From: Streptococcus sp. CSL10205-OR2
GTDB taxonomy: Bacteria > Bacillota > Bacilli > Lactobacillales > Streptococcaceae
Direction: 5' to 3'
Assembly: GCF_025660655.1 (NCBI RefSeq)
Contig: NZ_JAOTIN010000002.1
Span: forward strand, 152,628-216,627
DNA length: 64,000 nucleotides
The notes under the pieces: model-generated
Told to the model about the DNA's origin: nothing
What the model saw: only the letters and a program-made list of their open reading frames with translations
Databases searched by the model: none
Made by a program: the position numbers and the translations under genes
In this document: in pieces, positions 44,236 through 61,098 of the stretch
Layout of the letters: each line of letters starts with the position of its first letter
Position numbering within the stretch: position 1 is the stretch's first letter

Positions 44236-44960
44236 TAAGCTCCTTTTAATCTTTTATTCTTTTTAATGGCGTTAATAAATCGCTCAGCAATTTCTTTTGG
44301 ACGCGTGATGGCACCACCAATAACAATTCCAGTTGGGTCTAACTCTTTTACAGCAATTAAATCCTCTACACTATGAATTTTACCCTCAGCAATAACATCA
44401 ATACCTTCTTGACATAATTTTTTAATTAAGGCTAAGTCAGGTCCTTTTGTTTGTCGACTATAAGAAGTATAACCCGAAAGAGTTGTGCCAACAAAATCAA
44501 CTCCAGCCCTGTAAGCTTCAAGACCTTCTTCAAAAGTACTGATATCTCCCATCAATAATTGGTTGGGATATTTCTCTTTTACCTTTTTAATAAATTCAGA
44601 AATGCTTAACCCATCATGGCGCTTTCGTTTGGTACAATCAAAAGCAACAACATCCACACCTATTGCTACTAAATCATCTATTTCAGACATTGTAGCGGTG
44701 ATATAAGGCTCTTCTGGAGGATAATCCTTTTTAATAATCCCTATAATTGGTAAATGGGTGATTTCCTTGATTTCTGTAATATCTCGAACAGAATTGGCTC
44801 TAATGCCTACAGCACCAGCTTGTTCTGCAGCCAAAGCTAACCTTGGAATGATACCTCCCTCTTCAACGTAGAGAGGTTCACCTGGTAAGGCCTGACAAGA
44901 AACAATAATGCCATCTTTAATCAGGTTTTTAAAAGCTTCTTTTGTTAATCTTCCTGTCAT
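44235..44960 (-). CDS. nanE: N-acetylmannosamine-6-phosphate 2-epimerase
   Basis: Converts ManNAc-6-P to GlcNAc-6-P, linking sialic acid to the NagA/NagB route. 241 residues, TIM barrel with [29 protein letters not shown], and [10 protein letters not shown]. First gene of the operon, behind a promoter flanked by two cre sites. GGAGGT precedes the ATG. Confidence 0.94.
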   Translation of the reverse strand: MTGRLTKEAFKNLIKDGIIVSCQALPGEPLYVEEGGIIPRLALAAEQAGAVGIRANSVRDITEIKEITHLPIIGIIKKDYPPEEPYITATMSEIDDLVAIGVDVVAFDCTKRKRHDGLSISEFIKKVKEKYPNQLLMGDISTFEEGLEAYRAGVDFVGTTLSGYTSYSRQTKGPDLALIKKLCQEGIDVIAEGKIHSVEDLIAVKELDPTGIVIGGAITRPKEIAERFINAIKKNKRLKGA

Positions 44961-44979
44961 TTATTTTCTACCTCCGAAT

Positions 44980-44993
44980 TGGTAACGCTTACA
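44980..44993 (-). promoter_or_regulatory. cre site downstream of the nan promoter
   Basis: TGTAAGCGTTACCA matches the CcpA consensus TGWAANCGNTNWCA with one mismatch. Confidence 0.7.
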
Positions 44994-44998
44994 AATTG

Positions 44999-45027
44999 AT
45001 TATAAAACTTTTTGTATGCGCTTTCAA
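44999..45027 (-). promoter_or_regulatory. nan operon promoter with overlapping cre site
   Basis: Minus strand: -35 TTGAAA (45022-45027), 17-base spacer, -10 TATAAT (44999-45004). A second cre-like box TGAAAGCGCATACA (45013-45026, one mismatch) covers the -35. Confidence 0.75.
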
Positions 45028-45108
45028 TATATTGGTCGTAATTAAATTTTACTTGCAAAAAAAGACATCATTCTTTTCTACTTTGAAAGTACATTCACTC
45101 AAAACAAA

Positions 45109-45134
45109 AAGCAATAACTTTGTTGTTATTGCTT
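45109..45134 (-). terminator. nanR terminator
   Basis: AAGCAATAAC/GTTATTGCTT stem, T-rich tail on the minus strand. Confidence 0.8.
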
Positions 45135-45152
45135 GTCTTTTATCATTTAAAT

Positions 45153-45977
45153 TCATTTTTTATCATCAGGTGGAACAATAGTCTGATTGAAAAGTGTTAA
45201 CTTTTCTTCTTTATTAATGGATAGGAAATAAGCATAAATAAAATCAATCATAAATAGTAAAGGCAATTGAGGTGAAATTCTTGTTCCTTGTTCCAAATTT
45301 CTAATAGAAGCCACTTCAACCACTTCATCAACATGGTCATTTCCTTGAGTTTGGGTTGTTAATAAAATACTTTTTGCACCTATTTTAGCAGCATTACGAA
45401 GAGCATTAACAACAATTTTAGTTTTTCCAGAAAGAGAAAAACCAATTACCAAACAAGAGTCATCAATAATACCACTCGTCCAAAGTAAATTATCTAAATC
45501 ATGGATAGCTTCTGTTACTAATCCTAATCTGACAAATCTTATTTTGACTTCTTTAGCGACTAAACCTGAAAAACCTGTCCCATAAAGGTAGATACGTGAG
45601 GCTTCACTAAGCATTTTTGATATTCTTTCAAGTTGATCTTCATCAATGAGTGATTTTGTTTTTTCAATAATATCTTCGTAATCAAAGTAAATATTTGGTG
45701 TTAGATTATTTTTAAAATCTTTTAAATGTTCATTAAGGTATTTTTGACTATTACGATATTCAAAAATAAACTCACGGTACCCTTGATAACCCAATTTTTT
45801 TGAAAAACGTGTTAGCGCAGATTGAGTCGCATGAATTTTTCGAGAAATGTTTGTGGCTGACAAATCTTCTTCCTTTAATCCTTCATTCATAAAGAACAAG
45901 CCAACTGTTTTTTCAATATCAGTCATTGTTGAAAGTTTAGATTCGATGTAGCTAAGAATATTTTGATTATGATTCAT
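45153..45977 (-). CDS. nanR: RpiR family regulator, probable NanR
   Basis: 274 residues: N-terminal RpiR helix-turn-helix (NISRKIHATQSALTRFSKKLGYQGYREF) and a SIS sugar-phosphate domain (about 125-250, IYLYGTGFSGLVAKE, IGFSLSGKTK). Probably senses ManNAc-6-P or a related sugar phosphate and controls the nan operon that follows. The start at 45977 has GGGAGG 6 bases upstream; the frame is open 8 codons further. Confidence 0.87.
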   Translation of the reverse strand: MNHNQNILSYIESKLSTMTDIEKTVGLFFMNEGLKEEDLSATNISRKIHATQSALTRFSKKLGYQGYREFIFEYRNSQKYLNEHLKDFKNNLTPNIYFDYEDIIEKTKSLIDEDQLERISKMLSEASRIYLYGTGFSGLVAKEVKIRFVRLGLVTEAIHDLDNLLWTSGIIDDSCLVIGFSLSGKTKIVVNALRNAAKIGAKSILLTTQTQGNDHVDEVVEVASIRNLEQGTRISPQLPLLFMIDFIYAYFLSINKEEKLTLFNQTIVPPDDKK

Positions 45978-46141
45978 ACCAACCTCCCACTTGCTTGGCA
46001 TCTTCTGCTACTATTATACCATAGGAAAAACTTTTTTATTTCTATAAGTTGAGAATGGTTAAGCAAACTCAAAACTATAATTCTTAGTATTGGTTCTTAT
46101 AAATTCTATTGTTTTAAGATTAATCGAAAATTTGATAAAAC

Positions 46142-46175
46142 AAAAAAGGTGATAGAAAACACTATCACCTTTTAC
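46142..46175 (-). terminator. Terminator of the F420-type oxidoreductase gene
   Basis: AAAGGTGATAG/CTATCACCTTT stem with T-rich tail. Confidence 0.8.
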
Positions 46176-46190
46176 TAACTTATTAAAACA

Positions 46191-46835
46191 TTAAATTTTT
46201 GTTTTTGCATCATCCTTAGAAAGTAATTTTCCTTCTAAACCACCAAATGGATGTAAATCCCCAAATACTTCAATACGTCCAGTGTCTTTGACGCCACCAA
46301 CTAAAACAACATCCCAGCCAGCTTTTTCAATGATTTCGGCAACTTTCTCACCAGCTTTTGCATCATCTGTGGCATAGAATAAAGTTACTTTCTTACCATC
46401 TTGCGTTTCAGTTGTATCCAATTGATCAGCTGGAAGAGTTCCAAATGCTTTGACGTAGTGACTTCCAGTAGGAACAACTTCAGCAATTTGTTGACCTGAT
46501 GAAAGATTTTCTGGATTAAGACTTTTTACATTTCCTTCGTCATCAAATGCAATATTATTTGAAGGGTCAATGATGATTTTTCCTTCTAATTGTGCTTCAT
46601 GTTCTTTGATAAAGTCTTTAAGGCCATCGAACCATAAAGCAATAACAACAGCATCTGCTGCTTTTAATGCTTCATTAACATCTTGAAAGGCTTCAACATT
46701 TTCTTTAAGGTCATTTACCAAGGCAAGTGATTTATCATAATCACTTCCAATGACAATAGTATCAATCCCATGATTAGAAAAACGTTTAATTAAACGTGAA
46801 CCAATATTTCCTGTACCAACAACTGCGATTTTCAT
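46191..46835 (-). CDS. NADPH-dependent F420 reductase-like protein
   Basis: 214 residues with an N-terminal NADP-binding Rossmann fold (IAVVGTGNIGSRLIKRFSNHG) and helical end, as in F420-dependent NADP oxidoreductases and the FNO/YrkL-like group. Streptococci are not expected to make F420, so the partner cofactor is unknown. AAAGGAG precedes the ATG. Confidence 0.8.
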   Translation of the reverse strand: MKIAVVGTGNIGSRLIKRFSNHGIDTIVIGSDYDKSLALVNDLKENVEAFQDVNEALKAADAVVIALWFDGLKDFIKEHEAQLEGKIIIDPSNNIAFDDEGNVKSLNPENLSSGQQIAEVVPTGSHYVKAFGTLPADQLDTTETQDGKKVTLFYATDDAKAGEKVAEIIEKAGWDVVLVGGVKDTGRIEVFGDLHPFGGLEGKLLSKDDAKTKI

Positions 46836-46938
46836 AATAAATATCTCCTTTTTTCTATTAGGCTACGTCCTCGCTTGAGTGGCTAACTGAGTAACTAAGA
46901 GACAATCAGTCATTAAGTGGTTCCGTACCGATGGTTTC

Positions 46939-46967
46939 ATTCTACTGCTAAAAAAAGATAGTGTCAA
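46939..46967 (-). promoter_or_regulatory. Promoter of the F420-type oxidoreductase
   Basis: Minus strand: -35 TTGACA (46962-46967), 17-base spacer, -10 TAGAAT (46939-46944), giving a leader of about 100 bases. Confidence 0.65.
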
Positions 46968-47071
46968 AGAATATGTTTCGAAATTGAAACTTCTAATTAT
47001 TATTTTCAAAGTCAGTTGAAATAACATTTCAGAATATAAGATAAAAACTTTTATTGGTAGCAAAATAGCAA

Positions 47072-47098
47072 AAGAGATAACTTCTGTTATCTCTTACT
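47072..47098 (-). terminator. sdpI terminator
   Basis: AAGAGATAAC-TTCT-GTTATCTCTT just beyond the sdpI stop; T-rich on the minus strand. Confidence 0.8.
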
Positions 47099-47100
47099 AT

Positions 47101-47739
47101 TTAAATCTTATGATTACTTTTATTTAAGACAAAAGAATAAACTATCGGAGCGATTAAAATAATAATCGTTAAAGCAATAAACAACTCATTTGAAAGAGAG
47201 AAAAGAGAGATTGTTAGTAATAATATACCACCTATTACCCACATTTTAGCACTAAAGTCGTGAGTTTTTATCCAATTATTATCATTTGCTAAAGTCCAAG
47301 GCAGACGGATACCCAAACTATTATTACGTTTTGTCTTTGGTAGATAGTTTCCGATAATAATAATGAGAAGAGAAAGAGAAATTCTTAGTATAACTAGAAC
47401 ATTAAAACAACTATTTAAAGCATAAGAAATCATCATAATAATTAATATTAAAGACAATAAAGGCATAAACAGCAGAAGAAAAATAGCTAATTTCTTATTT
47501 TGATAGTTTTGTCTGGGATCTTTTGATAGAACAAAATAAGAAAATAATTCTATCATAAAAATAAAGCCAATAGAAACAAATAAAGCCATAAATTTATCAG
47601 TAAAATTATCTGGCTGATCAGCCACATTATAATGAATGGCAATTTTACTTGGTAATTGAGGATAATAATAGAGTGAAACAGCTAACGGTACAAGATATAA
47701 CCATAAACTAAGTTTAAACCATTTCTTTATAGTATTCAT
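47101..47739 (-). CDS. SdpI-family immunity/regulatory membrane protein
   Basis: 212 residues with about six membrane segments. The N-terminal DUF1648 part (LPSKIAIHYNVADQPDNFTDKF) and C-terminal SdpI part (GIRLPWTLANDNNWIKTHDFSAKMW) are clear. In Bacillus subtilis SdpI protects against the SdpC toxin and sequesters SdpR at the membrane. No SdpC-like toxin is seen here. It lies 9 bases after the sdpR homologue. Confidence 0.87.
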   Translation of the reverse strand: MNTIKKWFKLSLWLYLVPLAVSLYYYPQLPSKIAIHYNVADQPDNFTDKFMALFVSIGFIFMIELFSYFVLSKDPRQNYQNKKLAIFLLLFMPLLSLILIIMMISYALNSCFNVLVILRISLSLLIIIIGNYLPKTKRNNSLGIRLPWTLANDNNWIKTHDFSAKMWVIGGILLLTISLFSLSNELFIALTIIILIAPIVYSFVLNKSNHKI

Positions 47740-47748
47740 AACGTCTCC

Positions 47749-48009
47749 TTATTTTTTAAAAAACATAATAAATCTTAAAACATCTTCAAAGACTGAAGCG
47801 TTCAGACTATAGTAACGGTAATTTTTCTCTTTTTCTAAAAAAATTAAATCTGCCTTTAATAAAACTGATAAATGGTGGGAAATGGTAGCATCTGAAACAT
47901 CAAAATGTTGATGAATATCAGTAGCACTCATTCTACCCTTTTTCAGTAATGTTAAAATCTCTCTTCTTTTTTCATCGTTTAATGCTTTCAAGGTTTGATC
48001 AATTCCCAT
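47749..48009 (-). CDS. ArsR family autorepressor, SdpR type
   Basis: 86-residue winged helix protein (LNDEKRREILTLLKKGRMSATDIHQHFDVSDATISHHLSVLLKADL) without metal-binding cysteines, like SdpR. It probably represses its own operon with sdpI. Two inverted-repeat operators flank the promoter. AAAGGAG precedes the ATG. Confidence 0.88.
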   Translation of the reverse strand: MGIDQTLKALNDEKRREILTLLKKGRMSATDIHQHFDVSDATISHHLSVLLKADLIFLEKEKNYRYYSLNASVFEDVLRFIMFFKK

Positions 48010-48024
48010 AGCAACTCCTTTGCT

Positions 48025-48044
48025 ATTTAGATATATTTCTAATT
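48025..48044. promoter_or_regulatory. Proximal operator of sdpRI
   Basis: TTAGA-6 bases-TCTAA inverted repeat between the -10 and the ribosome binding site, with the same half-site as the distal operator. Confidence 0.55.
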
Positions 48045-48055
48045 AGGTTATTTAT

Positions 48056-48084
48056 ATTTTATATCTTTACCAATCTTTTGTCAA
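48056..48084 (-). promoter_or_regulatory. sdpRI promoter
   Basis: Minus strand: -35 TTGACA (48079-48084), 17-base spacer, -10 TAAAAT (48056-48061). Confidence 0.75.
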
Positions 48085-48086
48085 GA

Positions 48087-48110
48087 CTATTTAGAAAGTT
48101 TTCTAAATAG
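48087..48110. promoter_or_regulatory. Distal operator of sdpRI
   Basis: Perfect 24-base inverted repeat, half-site CTATTTAGAAA, two-base centre, directly upstream of the -35. Confidence 0.65.
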
Positions 48111-48146
48111 AAAAGAAAAAAATCGTTGTTCTAAAGAACAACGATT
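48111..48146 (-). terminator. rplL terminator
   Basis: AATCGTTGTTCT/AGAACAACGATT stem with long T-rich tail on the minus strand. Confidence 0.85.
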
Positions 48147-48174
48147 CATTTTATTATTTAATGAAATGACTCTA

Positions 48175-48543
48175 TTATTTAAGAGTTACTGAAGCACCAG
48201 CTTCTTCAAGTTTAGCTTTCATTTCTTCAGCTTCTGCAGCTGGAACACCTTCTTTGATGATGCCAGGAGCGCCATCTACAAGACCTTTAGCTTCTTTAAG
48301 ACCAAGACCTGTGATTTCACGAACAGCCTTGATAACGCCAACTTTCTTGTCGCCTGCTGCTGTTAATTCAACGTCAAATGAATCTTTAGCAGCTTCTTCA
48401 GAACCGCCACCAGCTGCTGCTACAGCTACAGGAGCTGCTGCAGTTACACCAAATTCTTCTTCGATAGCTTTCACAAGATCGTTAAGTTCAAGGATTGAAG
48501 CTTCTTTAATTTCAGCAATAATGTTTTCAATGTTTAATGCCAT
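48175..48543 (-). CDS. rplL: 50S ribosomal protein L7/L12
   Basis: 122 residues: N-terminal dimerisation helix ([23 protein letters not shown]), alanine-rich hinge, and C-terminal factor-binding domain ([25 protein letters not shown]). Forms the stalk with L10. GGAGG precedes the ATG. Confidence 0.98.
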   Translation of the reverse strand: MALNIENIIAEIKEASILELNDLVKAIEEEFGVTAAAPVAVAAAGGGSEEAAKDSFDVELTAAGDKKVGVIKAVREITGLGLKEAKGLVDGAPGIIKEGVPAAEAEEMKAKLEEAGASVTLK

Positions 48544-48612
48544 TGTATTTTTCCTCCAAATTATGTTTTTAATAAATAGTAATGGTAGCCATTTAAGCTA
48601 CAGTTAAACTGC

Positions 48613-49113
48613 TTAGGCAGCATCTTCTTTGTTTTCTGCAACTGCTTTGACAGCATAAGCAACATTTCGAACTGGTGCTTGAAGAACAGAAAGAAGCATA
48701 GAAAGAAGACCTTCTCTGTTTGGCAATTTAGCAAGTGCGATAATATCTTCTTTAGAAGATACTTCACCTTCAATTGCACCACCTTTGATTTCAAGTGCTT
48801 TAGCAGTTTGTGAAAAATCATTGATGATTTTAGCTGGTGCAATCACATCTTCATTTGAAAATGCAATAGCTGTTGGACCAACAAAAACATCTTCAAGATT
48901 GTTAAGACCTGCTTTTTCAGCAGCACGACGTAAGATAGCGTTTTTAACCACTTTAAATTCGATGTCGCTTTCACGCAAGTTACGACGAAGAACAGTATCT
49001 TGTTCAACAGTAAGACCACGTGAATCTACAATAACAATACTTGCAGCTGCTTTCATTTTTTCAGCATAAAAATCAACAAGTTCTGCTTTTTTTGCAATAT
49101 TTGCTTGACTCAT
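48613..49113 (-). CDS. rplJ: 50S ribosomal protein L10
   Basis: 166 residues; base of the ribosomal stalk carrying L7/L12 dimers. The start at 49113 ([13 protein letters not shown]) is chosen because GGAGGT lies 9 bases upstream; the frame is open another 13 codons into the leader. Cotranscribed with rplL. Confidence 0.97.
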   Translation of the reverse strand: MSQANIAKKAELVDFYAEKMKAAASIVIVDSRGLTVEQDTVLRRNLRESDIEFKVVKNAILRRAAEKAGLNNLEDVFVGPTAIAFSNEDVIAPAKIINDFSQTAKALEIKGGAIEGEVSSKEDIIALAKLPNREGLLSMLLSVLQAPVRNVAYAVKAVAENKEDAA

Positions 49114-49119
49114 TAGTGT

Positions 49120-49265
49120 TTTACCTCCGTTATTATTTTTGGCTAGACACAAAAAAATCGCATCTAAACCCAGACACGAAAGTACAATCCGTTTATTAAC
49201 GTTTTGTGCCTCGGTAGGAATATTATGAGCGAACTCCCCTACTGTCTTAGGTCAGTTTATTTAAA
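49120..49265 (-). promoter_or_regulatory. L10 leader (autoregulatory mRNA structure)
   Basis: About 145-base leader between promoter and rplJ with the paired segments and GAGTTCGCTC...GGCACAAAACG elements typical of the ribosomal L10-L12 leader, where free L10(L12)4 represses translation. Confidence 0.65.
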
Positions 49266-49274
49266 ACCTTTGTT

Positions 49275-49303
49275 ATTGTAACACTTTATATGTCGTCTGT
49301 CAA
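49275..49303 (-). promoter_or_regulatory. rplJ-rplL promoter
   Basis: Minus strand: -35 TTGACA (49298-49303), 17-base spacer, -10 TACAAT (49275-49280). Confidence 0.85.
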
Positions 49304-49352
49304 TCTTTTTCTCCTAAAATAAACAAAACATTTTTCTAACCTTTTTATGAAA

Positions 49353-49402
49353 ACTAAAAACTCTACAATCATAACAGTTAAACTTTAGATTGTAGAGTTT
49401 TA
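49353..49402 (-). terminator. Terminator of the GH101 gene
   Basis: AAAACTCTACAATC / GATTGTAGAGTTTT with a 17-base loop and T-run on the minus strand. Confidence 0.8.
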
Positions 49403-49443
49403 GTGTGCTAATTTTTAGCTTGTATCTGTATGAACATTGCTAA

Positions 49444-56269
<6,826 letters not shown>

Positions 56270-56431
56270 ATGAAATGTTAACTAAATTATTGATACTTTT
56301 CCCCCTTAATAGAATTTAATATATTAATTGCTACTAGTATATCAATTTCAAAAAGAATAATCAACCTTTAAAACGATTTAATTCGAATTAATTCCCATAA
56401 ATTAGCGACAATAAGTAACTTTTTTACATAG
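56270..56431. other. Intergenic region upstream of GH101
   Basis: AT-rich, no frame or repeat recognised. Confidence 0.5.
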
Positions 56432-56461
56432 AAAAAACCCTTACAATAATGTAAAGGTTTC
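56432..56461 (-). terminator. engB terminator
   Basis: AAACCCTTAC/GTAAAGGTTT stem with T-run on the minus strand. Confidence 0.8.
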
Positions 56462-56498
56462 TGTTATTAATAAGCAACACTTAGTAAGATAAAACTAG

Positions 56499-57089
56499 CT
56501 ATAAATAAGAAAGAATCTTGTCCCAAGAGAGATCAAAACCTGTTTTATCAACGGAAGAAAAGATAATAAAATCATCTGAAGCATCAAAATCCAAGGCTTT
56601 TTTTATCATTGATTCGTGTTTGTTCCATCTACCACGTGACACTTTGTCAGCTTTTGTAGCAACGATAATGACAGGAATTTCATAGTATTTCAAAAACTCA
56701 TACATCTGAATATCATCAACTGATGGCTCATGTCTAAAATCTACTAAACTGACAACAACTTTTAAATTTTCTCTCGTCACAAGATATTCTTCAATCATTT
56801 TACCCCATTTGGCTCGCTGAGATTTTGAAACCTTAGCATAACCGTACCCAGGAACATCAACAAAACGTAATTGATTATCTATATTGTAGAAGTTTAATAA
56901 TTGTGTTTTACCGGGTTTGCTAGAGGTTCTAGCTAAATTTTTTCGGCTTAAAAGTGTGTTGATGAAACTGGATTTTCCAACATTGGAACGACCAGCCAAG
57001 GCAACTTCAGGAAGATTGTCCTTTGGATAATGTTCCTTAGAAGCTGCACTTAGTAAAATAGAAGCATTGTGAGTATTAATTTCTGACAT
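56499..57089 (-). CDS. engB: Ribosome biogenesis GTPase EngB (YsxC)
   Basis: 196 residues with [14 protein letters not shown] (G1), KPGKTQLLN (G2), VDVPGYG (G3), and TKADK (G4) motifs. Assists assembly of the 50S subunit. 10 bases after clpX, the standard streptococcal pair. Confidence 0.97.
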   Translation of the reverse strand: MSEINTHNASILLSAASKEHYPKDNLPEVALAGRSNVGKSSFINTLLSRKNLARTSSKPGKTQLLNFYNIDNQLRFVDVPGYGYAKVSKSQRAKWGKMIEEYLVTRENLKVVVSLVDFRHEPSVDDIQMYEFLKYYEIPVIIVATKADKVSRGRWNKHESMIKKALDFDASDDFIIFSSVDKTGFDLSWDKILSYL

Positions 57090-57099
57090 TATTTTCTCC

Positions 57100-58332
57100 C
57101 TAAGATGCCGTTTCTAAAATAGGTTCTTCAAGTCCTTCCACAGCACCTTTAGTAATGCGAATGGTTGCAATATCTTCTTGACTAGGAACTTCAAACATGA
57201 TATCAAGCATGATTTCCTCAATAATTGACCTTAACCCACGCGCACCAGTCTTTCTTTGAATCGCCTTTTTGGCAATTTCTTGTAAAGCTTCTTTTTCAAA
57301 TTCAAGAGAAACTCCGTCATATGATAACAAGGTTTGGTACTGTTTAACCAAGGCATTTTTCGGTTCTGTTAAAATCAAAACTAAGTCCTCAACAGTTAAC
57401 TGCTCAAGTGCAGCTGTTACTGGAAGACGACCAATTAACTCAGGTATTAAGCCAAATTTTTGAATGTCTTCTGAAACAATTTCTTGCATATATGAAGAAA
57501 AATCATCAATTTTCTTGTTGTTTTGACCAAAGCCAATAATTTTTTCACCCAGTCTTTGTTTGACTATTTCTTCAATACCATCAAAAGCCCCACCAACAAT
57601 AAATAGAATATTCTTAGTGTTGATTTGAATCATTTCTTGTTGTGGGTGTTTACGTCCACCTTGAGGAGGCACACTCGCAACCGTTCCTTCAATAATTTTT
57701 AAAAGCGCTTGTTGAACACCTTCACCTGAAACATCTCTGGTTATTGAGACATTTTCACTTTTCTTAGCAATCTTATCAATCTCATCGACATAGATAATGC
57801 CACGCTCAGCTCGTTCAACATTATAGTCTGCTGCTTGAATAAGTTTCAATAAGATGTTTTCAACATCTTCACCGACATAACCAGCCTCAGTTAAAGCAGT
57901 TGCATCAGCAATAGCAAAAGGAACATTGAGACTCTTTGCTAGTGTTTGTGCTAAGAATGTCTTACCAGAACCTGTTGGTCCAATCATTAAAATATTAGAT
58001 TTTTGTAATTCAACATCTTCAATATCTTGTGTTTGAGCAAAGCTAATTCGCTTGTAATGATTATAAACGGCTACTGCCAAAGCTCTTTTAGCTCTTTCTT
58101 GACCGATAACATATTGATTTAGAACGTCTAACAGATCTTTTGGTTTTGGAATATCGGAAAGATCTGCCAAAATTTCCTCTGCCATCTCTTCTCTAATGAT
58201 TTCTTGTGATAATGCGACACATTCGTTACAAATAAAAACACCATTCCCAGCTATTATTTTCTTAACTTGTTCTTGATTTTTTCCACAAAAAGAACAATAT
58301 ACTTTAATGTCACTTGTTGTTTTGTCAGCCAT
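57100..58332 (-). CDS. clpX: ATP-dependent Clp protease ATP-binding subunit ClpX
   Basis: 410 residues: N-terminal zinc finger (CSFCGKNQ...CNEC), AAA+ domain with [12 protein letters not shown] and [11 protein letters not shown], the RKHPQQE loop and the C-terminal small domain. Unfolds substrates, including tmRNA-tagged ones, for ClpP. Confidence 0.98.
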   Translation of the reverse strand: MADKTTSDIKVYCSFCGKNQEQVKKIIAGNGVFICNECVALSQEIIREEMAEEILADLSDIPKPKDLLDVLNQYVIGQERAKRALAVAVYNHYKRISFAQTQDIEDVELQKSNILMIGPTGSGKTFLAQTLAKSLNVPFAIADATALTEAGYVGEDVENILLKLIQAADYNVERAERGIIYVDEIDKIAKKSENVSITRDVSGEGVQQALLKIIEGTVASVPPQGGRKHPQQEMIQINTKNILFIVGGAFDGIEEIVKQRLGEKIIGFGQNNKKIDDFSSYMQEIVSEDIQKFGLIPELIGRLPVTAALEQLTVEDLVLILTEPKNALVKQYQTLLSYDGVSLEFEKEALQEIAKKAIQRKTGARGLRSIIEEIMLDIMFEVPSQEDIATIRITKGAVEGLEEPILETAS

Positions 58333-58361
58333 GTTTCCCTCAATCTTTAATTTTTCATTTT

Positions 58362-58532
58362 TTAAAATAATTTCCCATTAAAAGCTTGTATGGTTGCTAC
58401 TAGATTTGATAAGGCATTTAACAAAAATAAAATCAGTAGACCATAACGCTTCTTTTTATAAACAATCCCTGCACAAATAAGACAGATAACTAATAAGGAG
58501 GCGGTGAAAACTCCAAATATACTATTTAACAT
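58362..58532 (-). CDS. Conserved 56-residue membrane protein between folA and clpX
   Basis: Begins [20 protein letters not shown] and contains two hydrophobic helices separated by YKKKRYG. The ATG overlaps the folA stop (ATGTTAA). A small ORF in this position between folA and clpX is common in streptococci. Function unknown. Confidence 0.7.
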   Translation of the reverse strand: MLNSIFGVFTASLLVICLICAGIVYKKKRYGLLILFLLNALSNLVATIQAFNGKLF

Positions 58533-59050
58533 CTAGTCATTACTCTCCTTTTTAGGCATTTTTCAAAAATATCAACTGTAAAACTGTAGTTATTTTTATC
58601 ATCCTTGGGATAAAATTGTGTTGATTTTAATTGAAATTCTACAAACTCTAAAGTCGGAAAATAGGCATCTCCTTCAAACTTTCCATGGATTGTTGTTCTT
58701 ATTAATTGATGATAAAGTCCATCAAATGCTTTATAAATGGTTTCGCCACCAACAATAAATAAGTCATCGTCTTGATTTTCAAACCATTCTAAAACATCAG
58801 AAACACTAGATAAAATGGTGACTCCATCAGCCTTATAAGTATCATCACGACTTAAAATAATGGTTTGCCTCCCTGGTAGAACACGCTTATTCATCCCTTC
58901 AAAAGTCACGCGTCCCATCAAAATGGTATGCCCAAAGGTAACTTCTTTAAAATGATTTAATTCTTTGGGTAAAAACCATGGTAGTTTACCATTTTTCCCA
59001 ATTAAATGATTTTCATCTTCTGCCCAGATAGCAATTATTTTTTTTGTCAT
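58526..59050 (-). CDS. folA: Dihydrofolate reductase
   Basis: 174 residues. Substrate loop LIGKNGKLPWFLPKEL, GRVTFEGM, LPGRQTIILSRD and FIVGGETIY. Regenerates tetrahydrofolate used by ThyA, which lies just upstream. The C-terminus (KRRVMTRC) is longer than usual because it reads into the next gene's start. Confidence 0.96.
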   Translation of the reverse strand: MTKKIIAIWAEDENHLIGKNGKLPWFLPKELNHFKEVTFGHTILMGRVTFEGMNKRVLPGRQTIILSRDDTYKADGVTILSSVSDVLEWFENQDDDLFIVGGETIYKAFDGLYHQLIRTTIHGKFEGDAYFPTLEFVEFQLKSTQFYPKDDKNNYSFTVDIFEKCLKRRVMTRC

Positions 59051-59128
59051 GTAATAGATACCTTTTCATGTTAGTATCTATCATTCTATCAAATTTTTCT
59101 AAAAATTGCATAGAAAAAACGACTAGCC

Positions 59129-59968
59129 TTAGATGGCTAAGTCGAATTTTAATTGTGGTTGTGTCGGATGATAATCAACTAATTCAAAATCTTCTGGTTT
59201 AATGTCAAAGAAATTGGTTTTATCTGGCACATTTAGTATCAAACGCGGTTTGATGTCAGAACCTTCTCGATTTAGTAATTCTTTGGCTTGTTCGAATTGA
59301 TTATCATAAATGTGAAGGTTATTGACGAAATAGAAAAATTTACCCACTTGCCAACCAAAATGTTTGGCAATCATCATTTGAAGGGCAACATATTGCATGG
59401 CATTGATGTGATGAGCAACAAGCATATCATTACTTCTTTGTGTCAGAGTAGCATCTAAATAAATGGTTTCTCCAACCCGTCTCACATCAAACATGGTTTG
59501 AAAGGCACAAGGCAGTAAGCCACCTGATTGATCAAAAGCCTCATAGTCCCACAATGATATAACATTTCGTCTATTCCAGGGATTATCAGCTAATTGCTTT
59601 AGTATTTTATTGATCATATCATGTTTTTTAACAATGGCACCGTAACGCTCACCAATGGTACCGCTATTGTCAACTTCCCAATCATTCCAATATTTAACAC
59701 CGTATTTTTCATTTAAAACTTCTAAATCATTGGTCTGATCTTGATAAATCCAAAAAACTTCCTTGATGGCTGATTTAATTGGAATTGGTCTTAGAGTAGT
59801 TATTGGAAACTCTCCTTTGGAGAGGTCATATTCAGCAAAACTACCTGTAATATATTTAGAGTTAGCTGTTTTACCATCCTTATATTTAGGACGTGCCTTT
59901 TCACTCCAAGCACCTTCACCAAGTATTTTTTTAATATTTTCCTTAAAAATAGTATCTGCTTTAATCAT
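59129..59968 (-). CDS. thyA: Thymidylate synthase
   Basis: 279 residues. Makes dTMP from dUMP with methylene-tetrahydrofolate. Catalytic cysteine in [13 protein letters not shown], plus [16 protein letters not shown] and HIYDNQFEQ. The start at 59968 is chosen because it gives the usual 279 residues and better spacing from AGGA; a second ATG lies just before it. Confidence 0.97.
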   Translation of the reverse strand: MIKADTIFKENIKKILGEGAWSEKARPKYKDGKTANSKYITGSFAEYDLSKGEFPITTLRPIPIKSAIKEVFWIYQDQTNDLEVLNEKYGVKYWNDWEVDNSGTIGERYGAIVKKHDMINKILKQLADNPWNRRNVISLWDYEAFDQSGGLLPCAFQTMFDVRRVGETIYLDATLTQRSNDMLVAHHINAMQYVALQMMIAKHFGWQVGKFFYFVNNLHIYDNQFEQAKELLNREGSDIKPRLILNVPDKTNFFDIKPEDFELVDYHPTQPQLKFDLAI

Positions 59969-59972
59969 CATA

Positions 59973-60896
59973 TTATCCTAAACGACGTGTTGTAAATTTT
60001 TCTTGACGAGATCTCAAAATACCAAAAACGGTTGACCCAAAACCAAGCACAGAAAAAAGATAAATCATTCCTAAATTAGTCCAGTAGATAGAAGAATCGA
60101 TATAACCTTCTGCGACTAAATCATTAACTTCAGGAAAAATTTCAAAAAAGCTTACTTCATAATACCTTGCAATTGATAGAGCAATATCAGCCTGATTGGC
60201 CACATAAACCATAACTAGCATGATAATGACACTAATGGCAATGCCTTTTTTAGTGAGTCGTTTTCCAAGAAGTTCATATCCTGAAATGGTACTGACACCC
60301 ATAATAACACCAGAAATAATGGAAACATAACCTAGTTGACCAATAATAACAATGGCAGCAACTCCAATCAAAGAACCAAGTAGAGCTCCAATAATTCCAG
60401 CTATCACATTCTCAGATTTTTGTGCTTCTTTTTGAATATCAATATTAAGTTCTGCAGTCATTTTAGCATAACTTTCTGGACTTAAGAAATTGACAACCCC
60501 ACTAACAAGATAAATATCACTGTGATCAGATATTCCAGTCATTTCATCAACGTCGTCATACTGTTTGCTCTTAAAAAAAGAAACTGTTTCTTCAAGGGCT
60601 TGCTGAATGTTTTCAGCTGTTTTAGTCTTCGTTAATCCTGTTTTAATATCAAAAATAATTTTATAGTTCATTGGTGTAAAGCGCTTAATAACTTTTGAGC
60701 TTGCTTTTAATTCTCTATAGTCATCATCAACTACAGGTTGATTATTTTTCGCAAGAGAGAATAATAATTGATAAATTTTATTATCACCAGTTGGTATCAC
60801 AGCAAAATGAAATCCATCTTTAACACCGTATAAAGTACCTGTTTCCTTATCTAACTGAAAACCTGTTGCATTTTTAACATTTTCTAAAACTGACAT
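59973..60896 (-). CDS. Membrane protein of unknown function upstream of thyA
   Basis: 307 residues. A soluble N-terminal half of ~160 residues ([31 protein letters not shown]...) precedes four to five membrane helices (about 165-300, starting [23 protein letters not shown]). The stop is 4 bases before the thyA start, so it is cotranscribed with thyA. AGGAGA precedes its ATG. I do not recognise the family. Confidence 0.75.
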   Translation of the reverse strand: MSVLENVKNATGFQLDKETGTLYGVKDGFHFAVIPTGDNKIYQLLFSLAKNNQPVVDDDYRELKASSKVIKRFTPMNYKIIFDIKTGLTKTKTAENIQQALEETVSFFKSKQYDDVDEMTGISDHSDIYLVSGVVNFLSPESYAKMTAELNIDIQKEAQKSENVIAGIIGALLGSLIGVAAIVIIGQLGYVSIISGVIMGVSTISGYELLGKRLTKKGIAISVIIMLVMVYVANQADIALSIARYYEVSFFEIFPEVNDLVAEGYIDSSIYWTNLGMIYLFSVLGFGSTVFGILRSRQEKFTTRRLG

Positions 60897-61034
60897 AAGT
60901 TCTCCTATTTCCTATATTAAACATTTTATTAACCTTTTATGACTATTTTATCAGAAAAAAAGCAAATGGACAACAAAGCTAAATGGCTTATTAAAAAGAT
61001 TTGATACTTCAATGTTTCTTATCATCAATTTATT

Positions 61035-61080
61035 CTAAAATATGATAAAATGGACTTATGATTATTCCTAAGTCTAAAAA
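61035..61080 (+). promoter_or_regulatory. mvaS promoter region
   Basis: -10-like TGATAAAAT (61043-61051) followed by a GGACTTA...TAAGTC hairpin in the leader (about 61053-61075), then GAGGAG before the ATG. Confidence 0.45.
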
Positions 61081-61098
61081 ACGAGGAGATGACTTTTA

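Noticed and set aside
46863..47063. Possible 66-residue gene on the minus strand
   Set aside because: It overlaps the well-formed promoter of the next gene, has no ribosome binding site and no coding character.
48561..48842. Possible 93-residue minus-strand frame inside rplJ
   Set aside because: Alternate-frame shadow of L10 without ribosome binding site.
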